Assembly (NCBI GenBank): GCA_910577195.1
Contig: CAJTLP010000005.1
Coordinates: 124,001-188,000 of the forward strand
From: an uncultured Eubacterium sp.
Lineage (GTDB): Bacteria; Bacillota; Clostridia; Oscillospirales; Acutalibacteraceae
DNA: 64,000 nucleotides
Direction: 5' to 3'
The notes beneath the pieces were generated by a model. It was not told where the DNA came from. It ran no database searches and was given only the letters and a program-made list of their open reading frames with translations. The translations under genes were made by a program, and so were the position numbers. Position 1 is the first letter of the stretch. Each line of letters begins with the position of its first letter. Shown piece by piece: positions 1 through 7,605 of the stretch.

Positions 1-127
1 CAGTATCAACGCTCATCATTCCCTTTGTAAATTCCTTTCGCTGAGAGGAAAGAGAATGATAAAAGCAATATTCACATCTCAGATTACAATTGCTGGATGC
101 CGGTTTAAGCATAACCGAAATAGCCAT
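1..127 (-). CDS. Radical SAM protein, anaerobic sulfatase-maturase-like (N-terminal fragment)
   Basis: Only the first 42 codons lie in the window; the rest is beyond the left edge. The reading frame starts at ATG 125-127, preceded by a GGTAGGTGA-type ribosome binding site. Residues 14-21 read CNLRCEYC, the CxxxCxxC ligand set for the radical SAM [4Fe-4S] cluster, followed directly by FYH, and the preceding stretch (MLKPASSN) resembles the start of anaerobic sulfatase-maturing enzymes (anSME), which oxidise a Cys or Ser of sulfatases to formylglycine. The family assignment rests on this short stretch; another SPASM-domain radical SAM enzyme is possible. It is divergent from the dehydrogenase at 270. 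Confidence 0.68.
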   Translation of the reverse strand, partial: MAISVMLKPASSNCNLRCEYCFYHSLSSQRKEFTKGMMSVDT

Positions 128-269
128 ATCATCACCTACCAAATCAAAAACAGTATATACCAAATACAAAAATTAAACAAGTGGCAATGTTTGTTTGACA
201 ATTGAATAATATAATATACTGCTGTAATTCACTTTATCAAATTAAAGTAGTAATAGAGAGTCCTGCTTT
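128..269. promoter_or_regulatory. Divergent intergenic region with weak promoter candidates
   Basis: AT-rich gap between two divergent genes. Toward the minus-strand radical SAM gene there is a possible promoter with -35 TTGTTT (175-180, reverse complement) and -10 TATACT (152-157) at 17 bp spacing. Toward the plus strand a clear TTGACA sits at 195-200, but the best -10 (TATACT, 215-220) is only 14 bp away, so the plus promoter is uncertain. No terminator or small gene is seen. Confidence 0.35.
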
Positions 270-1361
270 TTGGATAATTATTCTATAAGCCTGCCGAGCT
301 ATTCCATCGGTGATAATGTATATAATAAGATTGCCGAAATATGCTCTCTTTTTGGTAAAAAGGTTGCATGTATAGGCGGCAAAACCGCTGTCAGCAAGGT
401 CAGAGATTTGCTTGAAGAAAGTGTAAAAAATACTGAGCTTGAAATACTTGATTTTGTCTGGTACGGCGGTGAGGCAAGCTACGAAAATGTTGAAATGCTC
501 AGAAGCAATACCGCAGTGCAGAATGCGGATATGATATTTGCAATCGGTGGTGGAAAGGCTCTTGATACGGCAAAGGCACTTGCTTTTGTGATTGGCAAAA
601 CAGTGTTCACTTTTCCGACGATTGCATCAAACTGTGCCGGAACTACTGCAGTTTCCATTATGTATAACCGTGACGGCAGTTTTAAAGAGCCGTTCTTTTT
701 CCCTGCTCCCGCAAAGCACTGCTTTATTTATACACCTGTAATTGCGCAGTCACCATCAAAATATATATGGGCAGGTATGGGTGATACCTATGCAAAATAT
801 TTTGAAGCGGAAATGAGCAGCCGCGGTGAGGATCTGGTGCACTATCACGAGCTTGGTGTTACAACCAGTGCGATGTGCCTGCATCCCCTGTTAAAATATG
901 GAAGAAAGGCGCTTGATGATTTCATGGCAGGAATAAACAGCTTTGAGGTTGAGCAGGTTATTCTTTCTGTTGTTGTGACAACCGGAATTGCGTCCATACT
1001 TCTGACGGCAGAGCATATCATTGATTACAACACAGGTCTTGCCCACGCTGTTTTTTATGCACTTACATCCTATCCGCATATTGAGGAAAGGAATCTTCAC
1101 GGTGAGGTTGTGGGCTATGGAGTGCTGATTCTCCTGCTGGTTGACAACAACAAGGAAATGTTTAAAAAGATTTATGATTTCAACAAATCAATCGGTCTGC
1201 CTGTCTGCCTTGCTGATATTGAAATGAGTGAGCAGGATTTAGACAAGCTTGTACCTATGGTTTGCAGTATGAAGGATATTGAGCATAATCCATATCATAT
1301 TTCCGAAGAAATGGTATCAGAAGCTTTTAATGAGCTTGAAGAATATAATAAAATGAATTAA
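270..1361 (+). CDS. Iron-containing alcohol dehydrogenase family protein (glycerol-dehydrogenase-like)
   Basis: A 363-residue member of the Fe-ADH/GldA family, NAD(P)-dependent oxidoreductases acting on small alcohols or polyols in the cytoplasm. The glycine-rich nucleotide motif GGGKALDTAK is at about residues 94-103. Metal-binding positions are likely the Asp of MGDTYAKYFE and the His residues of LAHAVFYAL and NLHGEVVGYG. The length is normal. The start is a TTG at 270 with a GAGAG Shine-Dalgarno about 9 bases upstream; no good ATG precedes the conserved N-terminal strand. The substrate cannot be told from sequence. The next gene starts 13 bases downstream, so the two were probably one operon before the downstream ABC genes decayed. 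Confidence 0.85.
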   Translation: MDNYSISLPSYSIGDNVYNKIAEICSLFGKKVACIGGKTAVSKVRDLLEESVKNTELEILDFVWYGGEASYENVEMLRSNTAVQNADMIFAIGGGKALDTAKALAFVIGKTVFTFPTIASNCAGTTAVSIMYNRDGSFKEPFFFPAPAKHCFIYTPVIAQSPSKYIWAGMGDTYAKYFEAEMSSRGEDLVHYHELGVTTSAMCLHPLLKYGRKALDDFMAGINSFEVEQVILSVVVTTGIASILLTAEHIIDYNTGLAHAVFYALTSYPHIEERNLHGEVVGYGVLILLLVDNNKEMFKKIYDFNKSIGLPVCLADIEMSEQDLDKLVPMVCSMKDIEHNPYHISEEMVSEAFNELEEYNKMN

Positions 1362-1374
1362 GTGAGGTTTCATT

Positions 1375-2271
1375 ATGAAAAAGACATTGAAAAAAATTGC
1401 TGCAGTATTACTTGCAGCGCTTATGGTTGCCGCTTGCTTCGCAGGCTGCTCCGCAAACAAGGATAACAACGAGTCAACAACACCTGATACTGCCAAGCCG
1501 GCTAAATTCGGCATTGTTGTACAGACAGGTGCAAACGGTGCTTTCATGGATATGAAAGACGGCATTATTGAGCAGATGAAAGCAAACGGCTATGAAAATG
1601 CTACCTTTGATTACAAGGATGCACAGGGTGATCCGTCAGCACTTTCAACAATCATCAATGCAATGGACGACGGCTCCTATGATGCGATTTTTACAATCGG
1701 TACTGCCTGCACACAGACACTTGTTAATCTCAGTTCTGATACCCCTTGCTTCTTCTGTGCGGTATCAGCACCTGTTTAGGCTCAGGTAATCACGGATATG
1801 AATACGCCTGACAAGAATGCAACAGGTACATCAAACGCAATCCCTGTTGGTGACATCATTGAAATGGGCTACAAAATCACACCGAATGTAACAAAGTGGG
1901 GATTTGTTTATTCCACATCACAGGTTAATGCTGTTGACACTGTTGAGTCGGCACAGGCTTATCTTGATTCAAAGGGCATTAAATACGAGTCAGCTACCGT
2001 TGAGACATCAGCAGATGTAAAGAGTGCAGCAGAAACGCTGATTTCAAAGGGCTGTGACGTAATCTTCGTACCAAACGATGCTATTGTTCAGGACGGTGTA
2101 CAGTCACTTTCACAGGTTTGTGAAGAGGCAAAAATTCCTACCTACTGCTCATCCGCAACAACTGTTAACAACGGCTGCCTTGCAACTCTTGCAATTGACG
2201 ATAAGGGTATCGGCGCAAAAACAGCTGACAAGTGCATTGAATATATGAACGGCAAGGCTGGACAACGGTGA
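1375..2271 (+). pseudogene. Broken ABC transporter substrate-binding lipoprotein (ABC_sub_bind family)
   Basis: Starts as a typical lipoprotein: positively charged N-terminus, hydrophobic segment and lipobox FAGC with Cys at about residue 25. The body (GIVVQTGANGAFMDMKDGI, later IPVGDIIEM and IFVPNDAIVQ) matches the PF04392-type binding proteins of TrpX-like importers. An in-frame TAG at 1777-1779 splits the gene; the same frame resumes at once and stays open to 2271. The C-terminus is also lost: after about 294 codons the sequence switches frame into the tail of an ABC ATPase. The permease and most of the ATPase are missing, so this is a decayed transporter operon, not a recoded gene. Confidence 0.85.
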
Positions 2272-2398
2272 AATCATCATTGACCTTGACAGTGATACAA
2301 GAAAAGAGATGTCAGTCCCAGACCTCCTTAAGCTGTACAAGGAAAAGGAAAACAAGGATTTTGACAACGATAGAATCCTTTTGCAAAAGGATAACTGA
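2252..2398 (+). pseudogene. C-terminal remnant of an ABC transporter ATP-binding protein
   Basis: In the frame shifted relative to the binding protein, the sequence reads LDNGEIIIDL, then KEMSVPDLLKLYKEK, and ends at TGA 2396-2398. This resembles the C-terminal 45 residues of the ATPases that partner PF04392 binding proteins, where an 'LxxGxIxxD' strand is followed by 'LTVEDLLxLF'. No Walker A, signature or Walker B motif is present. The fragment is joined directly to the truncated binding-protein gene, so a deletion of roughly the permease gene plus most of the ATPase gene is inferred. Confidence 0.75.
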
Positions 2399-2445
2399 TA
2401 GATAGCATATGTAATAAAGTGTTTCAAGAACATTCCTGCTAATCT

Positions 2446-2517
2446 GTAGGGGACGATTCCATATCGTCCCACAATATTGAAAGAATTTATTTGGGCGGAT
2501 ATTGAATCCGCCCCTAC
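2446..2517. repeat. GTAGGGG...CCCCTAC composite palindromic repeat, copy A
   Basis: Starts GTAGGGG (2446) and ends CCCCTAC (2517). It holds two hairpins, GGGACGAT/ATCGTCCC and GGGCGGAT/ATCCGCCC, separated by an AT-rich spacer. Related units with the same ends and different hairpin cores occur at 5220, 15155, 61902 and 61981. It lies in the gap after the broken ABC remnant. Confidence 0.8.
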
Positions 2518-2546
2518 GATAAAACAATAATTTATAAACATAGCAA

Positions 2547-2577
2547 AACCCCTGCTGATTTTATATCGGCAGGGGTT
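2547..2577 (-). terminator. Intrinsic terminator after the TetR gene
   Basis: Inverted repeat AACCCCTGC...GCAGGGGTT; on the minus strand the stem is followed by a T-rich stretch. It lies immediately downstream of the TetR gene that closes the pyr operon and could also stop plus-strand read-through from the ABC remnant. Confidence 0.85.
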
Positions 2578-2580
2578 GAT

Positions 2581-3162
2581 TTATTTTATACGTGAAATGG
2601 CAAGTCTCTTGCAGGCATCGACAATATGTCTTATTCTTTCTGTAAGTTCATTTGGCGTTTCCTTCATGCCATGTGCTGCCCAGTCAAGGACCACGCCGGA
2701 AATACCATAACCGAAAAATTCCGCAAGAAGCTCATTTTCCTTTGCATCCTTATGCGTAATGCCGTATGTCCTTTCAATATCATTAAAGGTCTGCGTAAAC
2801 TGGTTTACCGCAAGCTTACTCACATAATTGAATATAACATTGGCATTGATTTTCAGCACACTTCTGTAAAAGCTCTGATTGTTCTGCATTGTGGTGAACA
2901 TTGCATTCAGCTTATCATACATATTGTCCAGTGAAAAATCCTCAGTCAAAGGGTCAATCAGCTCCGTTTTGCATATCCAGTCAAGCAGTTCGTATTTATC
3001 GGTAAAATGATAATAAAAGGTCTGGCGATGAATATTGCAGAAATTTGTTATTGCTGCAACTGAAATTTTTTCAAAGGATTTGGTTTCCATCAAAGCTTTC
3101 AAGGCATCTGCAATTTTTATTTCAGTAGCATCAAAGCCGTTGATTTTATCTTCATCAGGCAT
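2581..3162 (-). CDS. TetR/AcrR family transcriptional regulator (DhaS-like)
   Basis: A 193-residue TetR-type repressor. The N-terminal helix-turn-helix (about residues 12-55: KIADALKALM, KISVAAITNF, RQTFYYHFTDKYELLDWI) is of the DhaS/TetR_C_8 type, where an Arg-x-Thr-Phe-Tyr-x-His-Phe recognition motif is standard; the C-terminal ligand domain is all-helical and not diagnostic. The ATG at 3162 is chosen because GAGGTG precedes it; a longer open frame to 3222 would run into pyrI. The gene begins 10 bases after the pyrI stop with its Shine-Dalgarno overlapping that stop, so it is likely co-transcribed with the pyr operon. Its ligand and targets are unknown. Confidence 0.85.
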   Translation of the reverse strand: MPDEDKINGFDATEIKIADALKALMETKSFEKISVAAITNFCNIHRQTFYYHFTDKYELLDWICKTELIDPLTEDFSLDNMYDKLNAMFTTMQNNQSFYRSVLKINANVIFNYVSKLAVNQFTQTFNDIERTYGITHKDAKENELLAEFFGYGISGVVLDWAAHGMKETPNELTERIRHIVDACKRLAISRIK

Positions 3163-3172
3163 CAATTTCACC

Positions 3173-3583
3173 TCATTTAGCCTTTGTTTCACAATAAAGA
3201 CAGCGGTATGTACCCAGCTCATCCGTTAATTTAAAGATATGGCTGATAGGCTCATTATTGCATATACAACGCGGATTAGGACATTTAATAACATCCTTAA
3301 GCTCCTTCGGCATTGACAGTTTACGCTTTTCAACACGCTGACTATTTCTGATAACATTAACCGTAGCCTCAGGTGCAACGTAAGCTATAACATCCAGATC
3401 GAGGTCAATAAGGTCGTTGATTTTTATAATATCCTTTGCCTCATTCTTTTTTGACTTTGCATTTGTGATAATTGCCACCTGACAGGTAAGAGAGCTTAAA
3501 TTCAGAATTTCATAAACTCTCATACCCTTGCCTGACGGAATATGGTCAATAACGTAACCATTTTCAATAGCATCAATATTCAT
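3173..3583 (-). CDS. pyrI: Aspartate carbamoyltransferase regulatory subunit
   Basis: A 136-residue PyrI: N-terminal nucleotide-binding domain (IDHIPSGKGMRVYEIL) followed by a zinc domain with CPNPRC and CLYC, the Cx4C...Cx2C arrangement that binds Zn and contacts the catalytic PyrB trimers. It gives ATCase allosteric control by CTP/UTP and ATP in the family. The start is the ATG at 3581-3583, which shares its A with the pyrB stop (TAATG) and has GGGGAGGTG upstream; the six extra codons further up lack support. Bacillus ATCases lack PyrI, so its presence fits Clostridia. Confidence 0.96.
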   Translation of the reverse strand: MNIDAIENGYVIDHIPSGKGMRVYEILNLSSLTCQVAIITNAKSKKNEAKDIIKINDLIDLDLDVIAYVAPEATVNVIRNSQRVEKRKLSMPKELKDVIKCPNPRCICNNEPISHIFKLTDELGTYRCLYCETKAK

Positions 3584-4506
3584 TAAAGAGCACCTCCCCA
3601 TTTAAGAAGCGTCATAATCAGTGCCATACGGATATATTTACCGTTAAGGGCCTGAACAAAATATTTTGCTCTCGGATCATCATCAACCTCTGTTGCAATT
3701 TCATTGACTCTTGGCAGAGGATGCATAATTGTTAAGTCTGATTTGGCAGTTTTAAGCTTATCAAGATCAAGCACAAAGGCATCCTTATGCTTTAAGTACT
3801 CATCTTCGGAAAAGAATCGCTCACGCTGAATACGGGTCATATAAAGGATATCAAGCTGATCCATAGCCTGCTCCATTGTTTCAACCTCAATATATTCATT
3901 GCCGCTTTTATCAAGGACATCACTCTTTATGTAATCAGGAACAGAAAGCTCCTTAGGAGAAATCAGGACAAACTTAACATTCTTATATCTGCACATTGCT
4001 TTAATAAGAGAATGCACAGTTCTGCCGAATTTAAGATCACCGCACAAACCGACAGTAAGGTTGTCAAATGTTCCCTTTTCACGGTAGATTGTCAAAAGGT
4101 CTGTAAGCGTCTGCGTAGGATGTGAGTGACCGCCGTCACCTGCATTGATAATCGGTACACCGCTGCGATAGCTGGCAACTCTCGGTGCACCCTCAAACGG
4201 ATGACGCATAGCGATGATATCAGCATAGCAGGAAACCATTGTGACCGTATCCTCAACACTTTCACCCTTCGATGCAGAAGATGAGCCTGCCTCTGAAAAG
4301 CCGAGCACATTGCCGCCAAGCTCCATCATTGCTGCCTCAAAGGAAAGGCGTGTTCTTGTTGACGGCTCAAAGAAAAGTGTTGCAAGTTTTTTGCCGTCAC
4401 AGATATGAGCATATTTTTCCTTATTATCAATAATATCCATAGCAATCGCTATCATATCATCAATTTCTTCCAAAGAAAGATCAGTTGTATCAAGCAAATG
4501 TCTCAT
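3583..4506 (-). CDS. pyrB: Aspartate carbamoyltransferase catalytic subunit
   Basis: Catalyses carbamoyl phosphate plus aspartate to carbamoyl aspartate, the committed step of pyrimidine synthesis, with PyrI. 307 residues, normal for the family. Carbamoyl-phosphate motif FFEPSTRTRLSFE (STRTR at residues 49-53), the SSASKGESVEDT loop, HPTQTLTDL and MHPLPRVNEI are all present. The ATG at 4506 is chosen over an in-frame start 42 bases upstream because GGAAGG lies 8 bases before it and conserved sequence begins there; this leaves a 16-base gap to pyrE. It ends in a TAATG overlap with pyrI. Confidence 0.97.
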   Translation of the reverse strand: MRHLLDTTDLSLEEIDDMIAIAMDIIDNKEKYAHICDGKKLATLFFEPSTRTRLSFEAAMMELGGNVLGFSEAGSSSASKGESVEDTVTMVSCYADIIAMRHPFEGAPRVASYRSGVPIINAGDGGHSHPTQTLTDLLTIYREKGTFDNLTVGLCGDLKFGRTVHSLIKAMCRYKNVKFVLISPKELSVPDYIKSDVLDKSGNEYIEVETMEQAMDQLDILYMTRIQRERFFSEDEYLKHKDAFVLDLDKLKTAKSDLTIMHPLPRVNEIATEVDDDPRAKYFVQALNGKYIRMALIMTLLKWGGAL

Positions 4507-4522
4507 TTTAGTTTCCTTCCGA

Positions 4523-5179
4523 TTAATCCTTTGCACCGTTAATTTCAAGATATTTCTTTATACGCTCAACATTTTCACGGTTCTTTTCATCCTCTTCAAG
4601 ATATTCAATGATATCGTAAACATCCACAACGGAATATACAGGGAAACCGTATTCCTCGCCAACCTCTGCCATTGCAGATTTTTCTGTTTTGCCCTTTTCC
4701 TTACGGTCAACCATAACAAATACGGCAGCAACCTTTGTGCCCTCAAGTCCTGAAAGGATGGACATACTTTCTCGGATTGCAGTACCTGCAGTGATAACAT
4801 CCTCAACAATAACGATTTCTTCGCCCTGCTTTGGTGTATAGCCTACAAATACACCGCCCTCGCCGTGATCCTTTTCTTCCTTACGGTTGAAGAAGAACGG
4901 AACATCCAGTCCCTGCTTTGCAAGAGCTACGGCAACTGAAACCGCAATCGGAATACCTTTATATGCAGGACCGTAAAGAACAGTCTTTTTATTGCCTACC
5001 TTTTCAAAATAAGCTTTTGCATAGAACTCGCCTAATTTCTGAATCTGCTCACCTGTTTTAATGTCGCCGGCATTTATAAAATAAGGGATTTTTCTTCCGC
5101 TCTTTGCAGTGAAATCACCGAATTTCAAAACGCCTGCACCCTCTAAAAATTCTATAAATTCTCTTTTATAACCTTCCAT
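4523..5179 (-). CDS. pyrE: Orotate phosphoribosyltransferase
   Basis: Transfers phosphoribosyl from PRPP to orotate, giving OMP. About 218 residues. The PRPP-binding motif IVIVEDVITAGTAIRES is intact, and the FFNRKEEKDHGEGG segment is the catalytic flexible loop. An AGGAGAG Shine-Dalgarno precedes two adjacent ATG codons (5182 and 5179); the second has the better spacing and is used here. It is not the long PyrE form fused to PyrF. Between pyrF and pyrE lies a short palindromic repeat (5220-5244). Confidence 0.96.
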   Translation of the reverse strand: MEGYKREFIEFLEGAGVLKFGDFTAKSGRKIPYFINAGDIKTGEQIQKLGEFYAKAYFEKVGNKKTVLYGPAYKGIPIAVSVAVALAKQGLDVPFFFNRKEEKDHGEGGVFVGYTPKQGEEIVIVEDVITAGTAIRESMSILSGLEGTKVAAVFVMVDRKEKGKTEKSAMAEVGEEYGFPVYSVVDVYDIIEYLEEDEKNRENVERIKKYLEINGAKD

Positions 5180-5219
5180 CATACTCTCCTTAATCAACAA
5201 AGATTTATATATACTTTCA

Positions 5220-5244
5220 GGAGGGCACAGAGACCCTCCCCTAC
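5220..5244 (-). repeat. GTAGGGG repeat fragment, copy B
   Basis: On the minus strand this reads GTAGGGGAGGGTCTCTGTGC followed by CCTCC, a single-hairpin unit. The same AGGGTCTCTG core occurs in the plus orientation at 61902, and a variant lies at the end of the unit at 15155. It sits inside the pyr operon in the pyrF-pyrE gap, so it is transcribed with it. Confidence 0.7.
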
Positions 5245-5251
5245 AATCCTA

Positions 5252-5950
5252 TTAATCCACAAATTCAGCTACACAGCGTCTGTATGCTGCAACAGGGTCT
5301 TCCGCTGCCGTAATCGGTCTGCCGACTACGATATAATCAGAGCCGATTTCCTTAGCTTTTGCAGGCGTTGTCACTCTTACCTGATCACCAATATCACCGT
5401 CTGCAAAACGCACACCGGGTGTTACAGTCATAAATGCCTTGCCGCAGCTGTCCTTAACCATACCTGCCTCAAGCGGTGAGCATACAACACCGTCAAGCCC
5501 TGCTTCCTTTGCATTGTTTGCATACTTAATAATTGTATCGTTGATTGACGCATTAATAAGCAGTTCGTTCTGCATTCTTTCCTCACTGGTTGAGGTAAGC
5601 TGTGTAACGGCAATCAGAAGAGGTCTTGTGCCGTCCTCACGTGTTAAGCCTTCAAGTGCAGCCTTCATCATATCTATTGTACCTGCTGCGTGCAGATTGG
5701 TCATATCCACATCAATCTTTGAAAGCACAGCCATTGATTTTTTCACAGTATTTGGAATATCGTGGAGCTTGAGGTCAAGGAAAATCTTGTGTCCCCTCTT
5801 CTTAATCTCCTTAACGATTGACGGACCCTCTGCGTAGTAGAGCTCCATACCGATTTTTACAAACGGCTTTTCCTCATTAAACTTGTCGAGGAAATCAAAG
5901 GTAGCCTGTGCAGATGAAAAGTCACAGGCAATAATTACGTCCTTACCCAT
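5252..5950 (-). CDS. pyrF: Orotidine 5'-phosphate decarboxylase
   Basis: Catalyses OMP to UMP, the last step of de novo UMP synthesis. 232 residues, the short PyrF type. It carries the Asp-Lys-x4-Asp core LDLKLHDIPNT at about residues 58-68, the IACDF first strand with its substrate Asp, and TPGVRF plus VVGRPI phosphate-binding loops. The ATG at 5948-5950 shares a base with the pyrD stop (TAATG) and is preceded by AGGAGTG. Confidence 0.97.
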   Translation of the reverse strand: MGKDVIIACDFSSAQATFDFLDKFNEEKPFVKIGMELYYAEGPSIVKEIKKRGHKIFLDLKLHDIPNTVKKSMAVLSKIDVDMTNLHAAGTIDMMKAALEGLTREDGTRPLLIAVTQLTSTSEERMQNELLINASINDTIIKYANNAKEAGLDGVVCSPLEAGMVKDSCGKAFMTVTPGVRFADGDIGDQVRVTTPAKAKEIGSDYIVVGRPITAAEDPVAAYRRCVAEFVD

Positions 5951-6861
5951 TAATCAATCACTCCTATTATATCACTTAATTTATCTATACCGAGCTTTTC
6001 ACATTCAGCAGGAAGAGACTCGATTATATTCTTACAGGCATATGGGTCAACCAGATTTGCTGCACCCACCTGAACGGCAGTTGCACCTGCCATCATCATT
6101 TCAATCACATCCTGAGCAGTGGAAACACCGCCACATCCCATAACAGGGATATTGCAAGCCTTAGACACCTGATACACCATTCTGACTGCTACAGGGAAAA
6201 TTGCGTCGCCGCTGAAACCACCCATCTTATTTGCAATCACAGGCTGACGTCTTTTAAGGTCAATACGCATACCGAGCATGGTATTTATAAGGCATATACC
6301 GTCTGCACCGGCCTCTTCACAAGCCTTTGCGATTGCTACGATATCCGTAACATTCGGTGAAAGCTTAATAAATACAGGCTTTGCTGTTACAGACTTTACC
6401 GCCCTTGTTACCTCAGCCGCACAGGCAGGGTCTGTACCGAAGCTCATTCCGCCGCCGTGTACATTGGGACAGGAAACATTAACCTCTAAAATACCGACCT
6501 GCTCTTCTTTATCAAGGAGTTCACAGGTATAGGCATAATCCTCAACCGAAAAACCTGAAACATTGGCGATAACAGGCTTATGGAAATATTTCTTCATTTG
6601 CGGCAGTTCGTGTTCAATAACATGGTGAACGCCCGGATTCTGCAGACCCACTGCGTTAATCATACCGTTTTTACATTCCGCAATTCGCGGCGTAGGATTG
6701 CCGAAACGCGCATCCTTTGTTGTGCCCTTAAAGGAGAAGGAGCCGAGTATATTGATATCATAAAAATCCTTGAATTCATTGCCGAAGCCGAATGTACCTG
6801 ATGCAGGAACAACAGGATTATCCATATGCATACCTGCAAGATTTACAGACAAATCTACCAT
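5950..6861 (-). CDS. pyrD: Dihydroorotate dehydrogenase, catalytic subunit (NAD-dependent type 1B)
   Basis: Oxidises dihydroorotate to orotate with FMN. 303 residues. The catalytic base is the Cys of VNVSCPNV, the class 1 feature (class 2 enzymes use Ser), and GFSGDAIFPVAV plus GCGGVSTAQD are the FMN phosphate loops. The partner PyrK gene overlaps the start by 7 bases, which identifies the 1B heterotetramer that passes electrons to NAD. GGGAGG upstream of ATG 6861 supports the start. Confidence 0.97.
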   Translation of the reverse strand: MVDLSVNLAGMHMDNPVVPASGTFGFGNEFKDFYDINILGSFSFKGTTKDARFGNPTPRIAECKNGMINAVGLQNPGVHHVIEHELPQMKKYFHKPVIANVSGFSVEDYAYTCELLDKEEQVGILEVNVSCPNVHGGGMSFGTDPACAAEVTRAVKSVTAKPVFIKLSPNVTDIVAIAKACEEAGADGICLINTMLGMRIDLKRRQPVIANKMGGFSGDAIFPVAVRMVYQVSKACNIPVMGCGGVSTAQDVIEMMMAGATAVQVGAANLVDPYACKNIIESLPAECEKLGIDKLSDIIGVID

Positions 6862-7583
6862 ATAATCTCCTCCCTTTCAAGCACAGGACCGTCCTTGCAG
6901 ATTCGCTTGTTGCCATACTTTGTCTTGCAGGAGCAGCCCATACAAGCACCGAAACCGCAGCCCATTCTTTCCTCAAAGGAATACTGACCTGATGTTTTGG
7001 CAGTATTCTCAATTGCCTTAAACATAGGCATCGGACCGCAGGTATAGAAATAATCATAATTATCAGGAAAAGCATCCGTAACAAAGCCTTTTATACCGTA
7101 TGAGCCGTCAACGGTTGTAACTCTTACATCGCAGCCGAGTGCCTTAAATTCCTCTTCAAAGAAAATCTCTTCCTTTGTATTAAAACCTAAAATCACAGTC
7201 GGTTTCTGTCCGCTTTCAATCAGTTTTTTTGCAAGCATATACATTGGCGGAACACCAACACCACCGCCGATTAAAAGCGGCTTTGCTGATTTTGAAATAT
7301 CATAGCCGTTGCCAAGACCTGTCAGAACATCAAGCACCTCACCGCTTTCAAGCTGAGCCATATACTCTGTACCGCTGCCCACAACCTTGTATATAATTGT
7401 GATTGTATTCTCATCGCAGTCACAGACTGAAATCGGACGGCGCAGGAACTTTCCGTCAAGCTTTATATTTATGAACTGACCCGGAGCGGTGATATACTGT
7501 GTATCACCCTCCAGAATCATTTTATAAACATCTTTGGCTATTTTTTCATTTGATAAAATTTTATAGTTGTTTTGTTTATACAT
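6855..7583 (-). CDS. pyrK: Dihydroorotate dehydrogenase electron-transfer subunit
   Basis: Flavin/iron-sulfur subunit that moves electrons from PyrD to NAD. About 242 residues: an FAD domain (LRRPISV), an NAD-binding segment (IGGGVGVPPMY) and a C-terminal [2Fe-2S] site CGFGACMGCSC...C with spacing Cx4Cx2Cx12C, as expected for PyrK. The ATG at 7583 is preferred over a TTG six bases upstream because it follows a weak AGG at workable spacing. Its last codons overlap pyrD. Confidence 0.95.
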   Translation of the reverse strand: MYKQNNYKILSNEKIAKDVYKMILEGDTQYITAPGQFINIKLDGKFLRRPISVCDCDENTITIIYKVVGSGTEYMAQLESGEVLDVLTGLGNGYDISKSAKPLLIGGGVGVPPMYMLAKKLIESGQKPTVILGFNTKEEIFFEEEFKALGCDVRVTTVDGSYGIKGFVTDAFPDNYDYFYTCGPMPMFKAIENTAKTSGQYSFEERMGCGFGACMGCSCKTKYGNKRICKDGPVLEREEIIW

Positions 7584-7605
7584 AAGCAATACCTGTTCTG
7601 TTCAA

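Noticed and set aside
1777..1779. TAG as a recoded pyrrolysine codon in the binding protein
   Set aside because: The gene is also truncated and frameshifted downstream, and no methylamine-type gene is near. Simple decay explains it.
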